64,000 nt of DNA from Actinomadura harenae (GTDB lineage: Bacteria > Actinomycetota > Actinomycetes > Streptosporangiales > Streptosporangiaceae), in NCBI RefSeq assembly GCF_003696215.1, contig NZ_RFFG01000016.1, forward strand, positions 1 to 64,000, read 5' to 3'. A program made the translations under genes and the position numbers. This document shows positions 26,083 through 33,830 of the stretch, piece after piece. Positions within the stretch are counted from its first letter, which is position 1; each line of letters opens with the position of its first letter. The notes beneath the pieces were generated by a model that did no database searches, had not been told where the DNA came from, and saw only the letters and a list, made by a program, of their open reading frames with translations.

Positions 26083-26105
26083 CCCGACCACGAGAAATGT
26101 GAAGC

Positions 26106-26133
26106 GGCCCCCGATCCGAAGGGATCGGGGGCC
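26106..26133. terminator. Hairpin shared by membrane-protein and protease genes
   Basis: GGCCCCCGATCC (26106-26117) pairs over 12 bp with GGATCGGGGGCC (26122-26133), loop GAAG. It lies between convergent genes. Almost the same hairpin with the same flanking TGAAGC occurs at 35357-35384 behind the paralogous protease. Confidence 0.75.
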
Positions 26134-26187
26134 GTGATGTGGACGGTGCGTCGATCCCGGTCATCTATGGGCGCGCCGACCTTTGGT

Positions 26188-27447
26188 TCAGTTGGTCTTC
26201 ACGGTGATCCCGAAGTCGCGCCAGGCCGTGCCGAAGTCCTGGTAGTAGAGCGTGGAGGTGTGGTTGGTGTCGGTGCCGGTGACCGTCCCCTTGGCCACGA
26301 CGTCGTAGTCGCCGCTGACGGAGAAGACCGGTCCGCCGCTGTCGCCATCCCGGCTGGCCGGCCCGCCGCCGACACGGCGAGCGACGATCAGGTCATAGAA
26401 GAACCCTCTGTTGCCGTAGTCATCGGCGTTGAACCACTCGGCGTAGGTGAAGTTCTCGGTGTTCTGGATCCCGCAGACGGCGCCGCTGGTCGCGCCGGAC
26501 TGGCAGACCCATTCGTAGGCGTAGGCCCAGTCCCAGCCGACGACGTGCTTGGTGAAGTCGCCCCAGCGACTACCGTCCCAGATACGTCCCGTCGAAGGGG
26601 CGTTGATGAGGAGCAGGTCGTGCCCGACGTGCTCCTGGGTGGCCCGTCCGACCCACTTGCCGGTCCCGGGCGTCGACCATTGGCCGTTGTGCCAGCCGCC
26701 TCCGGGGCGGCCACAGTGACCAGCGGTCAAGAGGTAGCTGTTGCCCCAGGTGTCGATGACGCCCCACCCGGCCGTGCACATCTTCTTTGGTTCGCCTGGG
26801 AAGTCGTCGTTGAGGATGGCACCACCCCCCGCGTACTCCCCATCGTCGTCGAGCCGGCCGTTGAGGCTGGGAGCGCCGCCGTCGACGTAGGTCACCGGAA
26901 CACCGCCGAGGGTCGTGGGCCGCGCCGCGAGTCCCCTGCCCTTGTCCCTGGTGGTCAGGACCAGACCGTCTCCCTTGAGCGAGCCGGCGACCTGGTTGAT
27001 CGGATAGTCCGGGTCCTTCTTCATGTCGGCTATGAGTCCCGAGGCCGCCGCCTTGAGTTCGGCCTGGGAGTAGCGGGCGGGTTTCACCTCGACCGCCGCG
27101 ACACCGCGCGCCTGCCCGACCGCCTTGCTCACAGCGGCGGGCAGCTTGCCCTTCCACCACAACTCCACCGACTTGGGCTGCAGGGCGATACCCGCGAACC
27201 CTCCTCTCTGTCCCGATTTCTCCATCGCCCAGGAGATCTTCGACGCTGCTTCCTTCAGCGGCACCTGGTCATGCATCTTCTGCCGGATGTCCGCCGGAAT
27301 GTAGCTGAACGGAACCGGCTCGACGGCGCCCTTGCCGCTGCTCGATGCCTGCCCTGCGGTGGCGGACACCATGCCCGACACCGCCACACTCAGCACCGCC
27401 GCGCCCAAGACCCCGACGAACCGTGCCGAGCCCTGCCTGAAACCCAT
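26188..27447 (-). CDS. Secreted S1-type serine protease (copy 1)
   Basis: The 419-residue preproprotein has a signal peptide (RFVGVLGAAVLSVAVSGMVSATA), a ~150-residue pro-region (KISWAMEKSG, SQAELKAAASGLIADMKKDP) and a chymotrypsin-fold domain with His in LLTAGHCGRPGGG, Asp in GHDLLLINAP and Ser in RDGDSGGPVFSV. It should be exported and act on extracellular proteins. A paralogue with the same layout and 420 residues is at 35428-36690, and the copies share promoter-region and terminator sequence, so the duplication took whole transcription units. Cysteine pairs around GWGV..TAGHC and CQSGATSGAVCG probably form disulfides. Confidence 0.9.
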   Translation of the reverse strand: MGFRQGSARFVGVLGAAVLSVAVSGMVSATAGQASSSGKGAVEPVPFSYIPADIRQKMHDQVPLKEAASKISWAMEKSGQRGGFAGIALQPKSVELWWKGKLPAAVSKAVGQARGVAAVEVKPARYSQAELKAAASGLIADMKKDPDYPINQVAGSLKGDGLVLTTRDKGRGLAARPTTLGGVPVTYVDGGAPSLNGRLDDDGEYAGGGAILNDDFPGEPKKMCTAGWGVIDTWGNSYLLTAGHCGRPGGGWHNGQWSTPGTGKWVGRATQEHVGHDLLLINAPSTGRIWDGSRWGDFTKHVVGWDWAYAYEWVCQSGATSGAVCGIQNTENFTYAEWFNADDYGNRGFFYDLIVARRVGGGPASRDGDSGGPVFSVSGDYDVVAKGTVTGTDTNHTSTLYYQDFGTAWRDFGITVKTN

Positions 27448-27511
27448 GTGGTCCTCTCAAGTAGACCCGTGACCTGGCGAGAGTATTGATCAACTTCACG
27501 GGAAAAGGCAG

Positions 27512-27547
27512 GCACAGGCGTGCGGTCCGGCTGTGCAACGCGTGCGG
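27512..27547 (-). promoter_or_regulatory. Conserved direct repeat upstream of protease copy 1
   Basis: GCACAGGCGTGCGG (27512-27525) and TGCAACGCGTGCGG (27534-27547) are two near-identical 14-base boxes 22 bases apart. The same pair, with the same spacing, lies upstream of protease copy 2. Conservation in a non-coding region suggests binding sites for a common regulator. Confidence 0.5.
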
Positions 27548-27592
27548 CGATACCCGGAGCTTTTCGGCGCGACCTCCGTACCGTGCGGGACG

Positions 27593-27820
27593 TAGATATC
27601 CGGGGGGAGACAAGCCGCCAGGCCGTCGATATTTAGTGCAACGAATTGCGACGGCTTCCACACCGAAGGTGCCCCGCTGGACTTGGGGCCCGCATGGGTG
27701 TCCGAGTTCCCCTCCTTCTCGTTCGACCCCGCCGGGGCGCGCCAGTCCGGCACCTGGGCGATCGGCGCAGCGGGTGTGTCTTGGTTCGCTCGCCTGGGTG
27801 GCGCGGTGCGCGACGAGTAG
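27593..27820 (+). other. Coding-like remnant in a 440-base gap
   Basis: Between the protease and the ROK gene no intact gene is visible. One plus-strand frame, from just after an in-frame TAG to the stop at 27818-27820, reads NCDGFHTEGAPLDLGPAWVS and AGARQSGTWAIGAAGVSWFA with strong G/C third positions, like the end of a real protein, but it has no ATG and a GTG only inside it. I do not recognise it. The stretch nearest the protease holds the duplicated promoter boxes. Confidence 0.3.
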
Positions 27821-27891
27821 GTAACTTCTCTGCCTACTTGTCTCGGTGACGTCGTTCGCGGCGTCCGATGCACCACCCGCCGGAGGTGGAC

Positions 27892-29082
27892 GTGGCTGAT
27901 GAGGGGTACCTGGCCGGGCCGCAGGCTCTGCTCGGGTCGTTGAACGCGCGTGCCGTGCTGGACGCGCTGGACCGGTCGGACGAGCCGCGCGCCCGACCCG
28001 ACCTGGTGCGGGCGACCGGCCTGTCGAAGCCGACCGTGACCAAGGCGCTGGACGCGCTGCTGGCGCACGGCGTCGTCTCCGAGGCCGGGATCGACACCGA
28101 CCGGCGCGGCCCCGCCGCCACCCTCTACACCGTCGACCCGGGACACGGACATGCCCTCGGTGTCCAGATCGGGCATCGGCGCGTCCGGGTCTGTGTCATC
28201 GACCTGGCTGGGGCCGAGCTGTCCCGTGCCGAGGCCGACGTCGGCGGGGAGACGGCCGACAGTCCCAAGGCGCTGGCGGACGCCGTCGCCCGGACGGCCG
28301 AGCGCGCCTGCACCGACGCGGGGATCGCGGCGGACCGGCCCGCGCACGCGGTCGTCGGTGTGCCCGCCATCGTCGGCGCCGACCGCCGGACCATCCGGGT
28401 CGGGCGGGGCCTGCCACGGTCGGGCGAAGGGCTGGTGGCGGCGCTGGACGACGCGCTGCCCGTCCCGTTCGTGTTGGAGAACGACGCCAACCTCGCGGCC
28501 CTTGCCGAGCGGCGCGTCGGCACCGTCCGGGACCTGGACGACTTCGTCGTGCTGCGGCTCGGCACCGGGCTGGGCGCGGGCGTCTTCCTCGGCGGACGCC
28601 TGCACCGGGGCATCGCCGGGGGCGCGGGCGAAGTCGGGTTCCTGCCGCAGCCGGGCGTTCCACTGGGCGAGTCCGTCCTCGCGCGGCGGACCGTCGACCC
28701 GGACGGCGAGACGTTCGCCCGCGCCGCCGCGGGCGACGCCGAGGCCCTCGCATGGACCAGGGAGTACGCCCGCGCGCTGGCCCAGGTCGTCGCCGCCGTC
28801 AGCCTGATCGTCGAGCCCGGCGTGTTCGTCGTCAACGCCCCCGACACCGCCGACGGACCCGACCGCGCAGGCGGGCACACGCTGGTGCGCCTGGTCGAGG
28901 AACTGCTCGCCGAGCTCGCGCCCGAACTGGTTTGCCAGCTGCGGCTGTCGGGCGTCCCGCACGACACCGCCGTCCTCGGCGGCGCGGGCTGGCTGGCCCG
29001 CGACGAGTTGAAGGAGCGGCTGTTCGCGGCCGCGAGCCGCGCTCCCCTCCACCCCCGTCCCCCGACCCCGGAGCACTCGTGA
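27892..29082 (+). CDS. ROK-family transcriptional regulator
   Basis: The 396-residue protein has an N-terminal winged helix (RPDLVRATGLSKPTVTKALD, residues ~35-60) and a ROK sugar-kinase-like domain with VVGVPAIVG, VLENDANLAALAE and LRLGTGLGAGVFLGGRLHRG followed by GAGEVGFLP. The zinc-binding CGRxGC motif of ROK kinases is missing, as is common in regulators of this group (NagC/XylR type). GTG 27892 is chosen because GGAGG lies five bases upstream; an ATG at 27868 has no such site. It overlaps the ydjC start by four bases (GTGA), so it controlled a ydjC-transporter operon. Confidence 0.88.
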   Translation: MADEGYLAGPQALLGSLNARAVLDALDRSDEPRARPDLVRATGLSKPTVTKALDALLAHGVVSEAGIDTDRRGPAATLYTVDPGHGHALGVQIGHRRVRVCVIDLAGAELSRAEADVGGETADSPKALADAVARTAERACTDAGIAADRPAHAVVGVPAIVGADRRTIRVGRGLPRSGEGLVAALDDALPVPFVLENDANLAALAERRVGTVRDLDDFVVLRLGTGLGAGVFLGGRLHRGIAGGAGEVGFLPQPGVPLGESVLARRTVDPDGETFARAAAGDAEALAWTREYARALAQVVAAVSLIVEPGVFVVNAPDTADGPDRAGGHTLVRLVEELLAELAPELVCQLRLSGVPHDTAVLGGAGWLARDELKERLFAAASRAPLHPRPPTPEHS

Positions 29083-29498
29083 ACCTCGCCGAACGCCTGG
29101 GCCACGCCCCCGACGCGCGCCTGCTCATCGTCAACGCCGACGACCTCGGCATGTGCCTGTCGGCCAACACCGGCATCCTCGCGCTGCTGGACGCGGGCGC
29201 GATCAGCTCCGCTACCGTCATGACGCCCTGCTCTTGGGCGCCCGCCGCGATCGGCGCCGCAGGCGGGCACGACGTCGGCGTCCACCTGACTCTCACCAGC
29301 GAATGGGACTCCTACCGGTGGGGCCCGGTCACCCGCGACGCCCCGGTCTCGTCCCTCGTGGACGCCGACGGGTACTTCCCCCGCGACTGCCGAACCGTCG
29401 AGGAACGCGCCAACCCCGACGAGGTGTACCGGGAACTGCGTGCGCAGGTCCTGAAGGCGATCTCCCTCGGCCTGGACCCCTCGCACGCCGACAACCAC

Positions 29499-29700
29499 GT
29501 GACTCCTCCTCCCGGATGAATTCGGGGGGCTTCTCCTGTTGGTGGTTAGGCCACGTCGGGAAGGACCAGCCCGGCCCTGTGTGCGATGTTCCAGGCGCCT
29601 ACCCGGTCCGCGTGGTCGCGGTGGTCGCAGGAGGTGCACTGGAATCTTTCGCCGTCGCGGTTTCGGGCGTCCACGTGCCCGCACCTGGGGCAGGTGCGGG
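29499..29700 (-). ncRNA. Predicted guide (omega/re) RNA region at the tnpB 3' end
   Basis: In this family an RNA overlapping the 3' end of tnpB and running to the element's right end guides TnpB. Here the tnpB stop is at 29546-29548 and the element ends at 29499, so the scaffold would cover roughly 29700-29499 and its guide would be the flank just beyond (GTGGTTGTCGGCGTGCGAGG on the minus strand). The 5' limit is a guess from the family; only the hairpin near the end is visible. Confidence 0.4.
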
Positions 29701-30754
29701 AGGTGTTGCGGGGGTCCACCGGGATCAGTACGCGAGCGGCGCTTTCAGCCTTCTGCGCGAGGATGCCCAGGAACACCCCCCAACCCGCGTCGAGAATGCT
29801 CCGGTTGAGCCCGGCCTTGGCGGCGGCACCGTTCGGCAGGAACGTGCCGGGCGTCTGGGGGGCGGGCTTGGGCTTGGGGGCGCGGACCATGTTCGCGATG
29901 TTCAGCCGCTCGTGCGCCACCTGGTCGTAGCAGCGGACCAGGGCGAGCGCGGTCTTGTGGGCATGGTCCAGGCGCCGGCGACGCGCCTTGCGGTGCAGCG
30001 TGGCAACCTTCTCCACGGCCCGGCGGTGCCTGGCGGTGCGGTCATCCCGCTTCCGCCGGGGAAATGTCTTGAGGGCCCGTTGCGCATCGGCGAGGGCATC
30101 GGCGTTGCGCCTGCCGTGCCTGGGGTTTTGGACGTGCGTGCCCTCGGAGGTGGTGAGGAAGTGCGTGATGCCCATGTCGATGCCGGTCACCGCCCCTGTG
30201 GCGGGCAGCGGCTCGGCGGGCACGTTGTCACAGGCGAGGACGACGTACCACCGGCGTCCCTCGCGCTTGACCGAGACGGTCTTGACGCGTCCTTTCACCG
30301 GCCGGTGCTGGTGGACGCGGATGTGTCCGACGCCTTGCAGGCGGACACGAGTGACGGTGTCGCGGGGGGTGGAATCCCACCGGCACCCGTCGCCGTCCTT
30401 CGGGAACTCCACGGTGTCGAACCAGTTGACGCCCCGGAACCGGGGATAGCCGGGCCTCTCCCCGGCCTTCACACGCCGGTAGAACGCCCGGAACGCCTTG
30501 TCCAGGCGGCGCAAGGTGGCCTGCTGCGAGGAGAACGACCAGCGTCCCTGACGCTCCGGGTCGAACGCCCGGATCTCCTTGAGCTGGGCGGACTGCTGCC
30601 CGTAGGTGACCGAGGTCTTCGACCTGTGCCGGTAGGCGTCGCGGCGTTCCTGCAACGCGCTGTTGTAGAGCGAGCAGTGATCCCGCAGCATCTCCTCCAG
30701 TGCCTGCACCTGACCGACAGTGGGACGGAGAAGGAACTTATACGCCCGGTGCAC
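29546..30754 (-). CDS. tnpB: TnpB RNA-guided endonuclease-like protein of an IS200/IS605 element
   Basis: The 402-residue protein is complete. It has the N-terminal MHRAYKFLLRPT helix-turn region, then a RuvC-like domain with Asp in TGIDMGITHFL (~residue 195), Glu in VAHERLNIANM, the four-cysteine zinc ribbon TCPRCGHV..FQCTSCDH, and the final Asp in DHADRVGAWNIAHRAG. All three RuvC carboxylates and all zinc ligands are present, so it may still be an active RNA-guided nuclease although the neighbouring tnpA is dead. It starts at GTG 30754, overlapping the tnpA frame by 17 bases. Confidence 0.9.
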   Translation of the reverse strand: MHRAYKFLLRPTVGQVQALEEMLRDHCSLYNSALQERRDAYRHRSKTSVTYGQQSAQLKEIRAFDPERQGRWSFSSQQATLRRLDKAFRAFYRRVKAGERPGYPRFRGVNWFDTVEFPKDGDGCRWDSTPRDTVTRVRLQGVGHIRVHQHRPVKGRVKTVSVKREGRRWYVVLACDNVPAEPLPATGAVTGIDMGITHFLTTSEGTHVQNPRHGRRNADALADAQRALKTFPRRKRDDRTARHRRAVEKVATLHRKARRRRLDHAHKTALALVRCYDQVAHERLNIANMVRAPKPKPAPQTPGTFLPNGAAAKAGLNRSILDAGWGVFLGILAQKAESAARVLIPVDPRNTSRTCPRCGHVDARNRDGERFQCTSCDHRDHADRVGAWNIAHRAGLVLPDVA

Positions 30755-31200
30755 GGCCGGCCTCCTTGTCCTTCTTCTCCTTCCGCTTCTTCACCCGAGG
30801 GCGTTCCCACTGGGTGTCGATGTACTTCTCCACCGCATCCGCCGAAACGGCACCCACCAAAGCGACGAAGAACGACGACGACCACAGCGTGGGCATAGGG
30901 GACTCCAGGTGAGGGAACTCCTCCCGCAACACGCGGGAAGTGAAGCCCTTGAACTGGTTCGCCACGTAGGAGGCGGACGCCTCCGGCTCGTGCTCGACGA
31001 ACACGCGCACGTGATCCGGCATCACCTCAAACGCGATGATCTCCCAGCCCTTCTCCTCAGCCTTCTACTCGATCAGCTCACGCAGCCGGACCCCGACCCG
31101 GCCGCCAAGAACCCGGCGGCGGTACTTGGGCACCACACCACATACAAGCCAAGTCGTACACACCGCCGAAGCACCGGCGAACCTTCCGCGCCACAGCCAC
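30738..31200 (-). pseudogene. tnpA: IS200-type Y1 transposase, inactivated
   Basis: The last 95 residues read cleanly (MPDHVRVFVEHEPEASASYV, FKGFTSRVLREEFP, VEKYIDTQWERP with the catalytic-type Tyr). Upstream the normal start GVYDLGLYVVWCPKYRRRVLG is spread over three frames: GVYDL, then GLYVVWCP, then KYRRRVLGG, so there are two frameshifts. A TAG lies in frame between ELIE and KAEEKGWEI. In addition the metal-binding HUH motif is HVR instead of HVH. Transposition by this copy is not possible. Confidence 0.85.
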
Positions 31201-31657
31201 ACCACCACCATAAACGCGGCACACATCTAGCCGAGGCCAGAACGGCCCGAGAGAAACGACTCCCCGATACCTAAAGGCACAGGCCCCCTCGCCAGCTATC
31301 GGATGGGCAGCGTCCACGGCCTGGGGACCGGCCGCCACTTCCTGGAACCGGTGCTGCTCGTGTGCGCCGAGTTTCCGGCTCCCCCGCCACCCTGCCGGCA
31401 GCCTGGTCCCAGGGCTGGCGCTGCCCGCCGAGATCGTGGACGTGGCCCGAGCCGCCGCGGCGGGCGTGGTCATCCCCGACCGTCTGTGGACGCTGTCGTT
31501 CCCCCTCCTGGACGGCGAGACCCACGACTCGCTCGAACGCGACCTCATCGACCTCGTCCGCGGCATCCCCAAGGGCGTGAACGAGCTGTTCGTCCGCCCT
31601 CATCGGCTGGCGAGACCTGCGCGACCTCCAGCGGGGCGCCGTGCGGACCGGCGCCCG

Positions 31658-32965
31658 GTGAGCAGGGCGCGGCGGCCCCTGGCCTACGGGGCCGGGAACC
31701 TGGGCGTCCAACTCCTCGCGCAGACCTTCACCAACTACGCCACCTTCTACTACGTCGACCGGCTCGGCCTGAACGCCGCGCTCGTCGGCGCCGTCATGAT
31801 CGCCAGCGGGGCGGCGCTGGCGATCCTCAACCCCGTGATCGGGCACCTCTCCGACCGGACCCGCACCCGCTGGGGACGCCGCGTCCCCTACATCGCCGCC
31901 GGAACCCTCCCCCTGGCCGTAGTCAGCGCCGCGATCTGGGCACCGCCGTTCCACGGGCACACCGCCCTGCTGTGGTACTTCCTGGTCACCGTCCTGGTCT
32001 TCGACCTGCTGACCATCACGGTGGTGCTCAACTACGGCGCGCTGTTCCCCGAGATGTTCCGCACGACGCGCGAGCGGGCGGCGGTCGCGCCCGCACGCCA
32101 GCTGTTCGGGATCGCCGGGATGATCCTCGGCGTGGCCGGGGCTCCCCTGCTGTACGGGTCGATCGGCTGGCCCGCGATGGGCGCCTGCTTCGCGCTGCTC
32201 GCCGCGGCGTCACTCGCGCTGTCGCTGCACGGATCGGTCGAGCGCGCCGATGTGCCGCACGCGTCGTTCGGGTTCACCGCGGCCGTCCGGTACACGCTCG
32301 CCAACAGGGCGTTCGTCACCTACGCCGTCGGCGGGCTCCTCCTCCAGCTGGCCATGGCGATCTTCCAGGGCGGCCTGCCGTTCTACACCGAGTACGCGCT
32401 GGGCCTGGGCGACGCCGCCAACACCGCGATCCTCGGCTCGCTGTTCGCCGCGGCGATCCCGACGCTGTTCGTCTGGGGACGCCTCATCACCCGCTGGGGG
32501 CCGCGCTCGGCGGTCCTCGCGGCGACCGCGGTGCTCGCGGCGGCGCTGCTGCCCTTCCTCGGAGCGTCCGGGCTGCCCGCCGCGATGGCCACGGGAGCGC
32601 TGGTCGGCGTCGGGGCGGCCGGGGTCATGGTCCTGCTGGAGGTGCTGCTGGCGGACGTCATCGACGACGACACGGCACGCACCGGCGCGCGCCGCGAAGG
32701 CATGTACACCGGAATGAACGGCTTCGTCGTCCGCTGGGGGACGTCCCTGCAAGCGGTGCTCATCAGCGGCGTCCTCGGCGCCTCCGGGTACCACGCGGGC
32801 GCCGGGCATCAGCCGGGCTCGGTCGACACCGGGGTGCGGCTGCTTCTCGGGGCGGTGCCGATCGCCGTCCTGCTTCTGGCGGCCGCGTCGTTCCTGCTGT
32901 ACCCGCTGCGCGACCGCACCCGCGCGGTCAGCATGGCGGTCGAACCCGTGGGCGAGGCGGGCTGA
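31658..32965 (+). CDS. GPH-family sugar:cation symporter (MFS)
   Basis: The 435-residue protein has ~12 hydrophobic helices and the glycoside-pentoside-hexuronide family signature between helices 2 and 3, GHLSDRTRTRWGRRVPYI. It should import a glycoside, probably the chito-oligosaccharide-type substrate of the neighbouring ydjC product. GTG 31658 overlaps the ydjC stop (GTGAG), so it was coupled to that gene; a longer upstream frame belongs to the ydjC remnant. Its promoter now lies before the ROK gene or inside the IS element. Confidence 0.88.
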   Translation: MSRARRPLAYGAGNLGVQLLAQTFTNYATFYYVDRLGLNAALVGAVMIASGAALAILNPVIGHLSDRTRTRWGRRVPYIAAGTLPLAVVSAAIWAPPFHGHTALLWYFLVTVLVFDLLTITVVLNYGALFPEMFRTTRERAAVAPARQLFGIAGMILGVAGAPLLYGSIGWPAMGACFALLAAASLALSLHGSVERADVPHASFGFTAAVRYTLANRAFVTYAVGGLLLQLAMAIFQGGLPFYTEYALGLGDAANTAILGSLFAAAIPTLFVWGRLITRWGPRSAVLAATAVLAAALLPFLGASGLPAAMATGALVGVGAAGVMVLLEVLLADVIDDDTARTGARREGMYTGMNGFVVRWGTSLQAVLISGVLGASGYHAGAGHQPGSVDTGVRLLLGAVPIAVLLLAAASFLLYPLRDRTRAVSMAVEPVGEAG

Positions 32966-32970
32966 CACAA

Positions 32971-33002
32971 GGGCGGGCCCTGACCGTGGTCAGGGCCCGC
33001 CC
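32971..33002. terminator. Strong hairpin between transporter and VOC genes
   Basis: GGGCGGGCCCTGACC (32971-32985) pairs with GGTCAGGGCCCGCCC (32988-33002), 14 or more base pairs with a tiny loop, between two convergent genes. Confidence 0.75.
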
Positions 33003-33023
33003 CGTCTTGCTGAGCGGTGTGCG

Positions 33024-33761
33024 TCAGGCCGGGCGGAGGATGCAGAACTCGTTGCCCTCGGGGTCGGCCAGGACCGTCCACGGGACGTCGCCCTGACCGA
33101 TGTTGACGTCGACGGCGCCGAGCGCGCGCAGCCGGTCCGCCTCCGCCTCGCGGTCGTCACCCGCGTACGGCCGGAGGTCGAGGTGGATGCGGTTCCGCAC
33201 GGTCTTCACGTCCGGCGTGCGGACGAACTCCAGGTACGGCCCGACGCCCTTGGACGAACGCATCGTCGCCTGGTCGTCGGTCACCTCGTGGACGGTCCAG
33301 TCCATCGCCTCGCCCCAGAACCGCGCCATGGCCCGCGGGTCCACGCAGTCGACGACCACGGCGGCCATCGGCCCGGTGTCCCGGTAGATCTCCCGAGGCT
33401 CGAGGACGCAGAACTCGTTGCCCTCCGGGTCGGCCAGGACCGTCCACGGGACGTCGCCCTGACCGATGTCGGCGGGCGTCGCGCCGAGCTCCGTGAGACG
33501 GGCGACCAGCTCCGCCTGGTGGGCCTCGGAGGTGGTGGCGAGATCGACGTGCGCGCGGTTCTTCACCGTCTTGGCGCCCTCGTCGCGGACGACGTCGATG
33601 TAGAGGGCCGAGGGGTCCGGGTAGGTGAGGCCCTTGGGCCCGAGGTTGGTCACCCCGGGTCCCTCGCTGTCCATCCCCCAGTCGAGAACCTCCGCCCAGA
33701 ACCGTCCGAGCGCGGCGTCGTCCCCGGCCTTCATGTGAATCTGCACAAGCCTCGTTGCCAT
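33024..33761 (-). CDS. Two-domain VOC (glyoxalase-like) protein
   Basis: The 245-residue protein consists of two tandem VOC half-barrels: residues 1-~125 (RLVQIHMKAGDDAALGRFW to WTVLADPEGNEFCVLEP) and ~130-245 (AAVVVDCVDPRAMARFWGE to a second WTVLADPEGNEFCILRP). Each has the fold's start helix and the Glu near its end used for metal or ligand binding in the family. Such proteins can act in resistance or as small-molecule isomerases or dioxygenases; no substrate can be named. The end of each domain is encoded by a nearly identical 62-base DNA stretch. Confidence 0.85.
   Translation of the reverse strand: MATRLVQIHMKAGDDAALGRFWAEVLDWGMDSEGPGVTNLGPKGLTYPDPSALYIDVVRDEGAKTVKNRAHVDLATTSEAHQAELVARLTELGATPADIGQGDVPWTVLADPEGNEFCVLEPREIYRDTGPMAAVVVDCVDPRAMARFWGEAMDWTVHEVTDDQATMRSSKGVGPYLEFVRTPDVKTVRNRIHLDLRPYAGDDREAEADRLRALGAVDVNIGQGDVPWTVLADPEGNEFCILRPA
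33042..33468. repeat. 62-base direct repeat inside the VOC gene
   Basis: 33042-33103 and 33407-33468 are identical except for one base. They encode the ends of the two VOC domains (the IGQGDVPWTVLADPEGNEFC region). The rest of the two domains is far more different, so this part has probably been homogenised by recombination. Confidence 0.8.
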
Positions 33762-33830
33762 GCGGCAGATCCTATTCCGTCCGGGTATCGGCCCAGCCGA
33801 GGCAGGTCGTCGCCTGGGCCGGGCGGCCCG

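Larger units (their letters stand above)
29499..31302 (-). mobile_element. IS200/IS605-type element with tnpA remnant and tnpB
   Basis: About 1804 bases sit inside the ydjC-like gene. Removing 29499-31302 rejoins CCAC to ATGGGC and restores DNHMGSVHG, so the borders are known to within a few bases and there is no target duplication, as expected for this single-strand transposing family. The tnpB-side end (29499-29545) can form a CCTCCCG/CGGGGGG hairpin; the other end has CCGATA/TATCGG. Both genes are on the minus strand and overlap by 17 bases. Confidence 0.85.
29079..31661 (+). pseudogene. ChbG/YdjC-like carbohydrate deacetylase, interrupted
   Basis: The 5' part (29079-29498) encodes LLIVNADDLGMCLSANTG with the Asp-Asp metal pair and HDVGVHLTLTSEW, typical of ChbG/HpnK deacetylases that remove acetyl groups from chito-oligosaccharides. 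It breaks at SHADNH, where an IS200/IS605 element is inserted. The sequence resumes at 31303 as MGSVHGLGTGRHFLEPVLLV. The 3' part has its own damage: two frameshifts between 31360 and 31430, then a deletion joining NELFVRP to IGWRDLRDLQRG near 31595. The stop at 31659-31661 overlaps the transporter start. The enzyme cannot be made. Confidence 0.85.

Noticed and set aside
31303-33096. Plus-strand frame of ~600 codons starting MGSVHGLGTGRHF
   Set aside because: Only its first ~20 codons are the ydjC remnant; the rest is out of frame with the transporter and reads as Arg/Pro-rich shadow.
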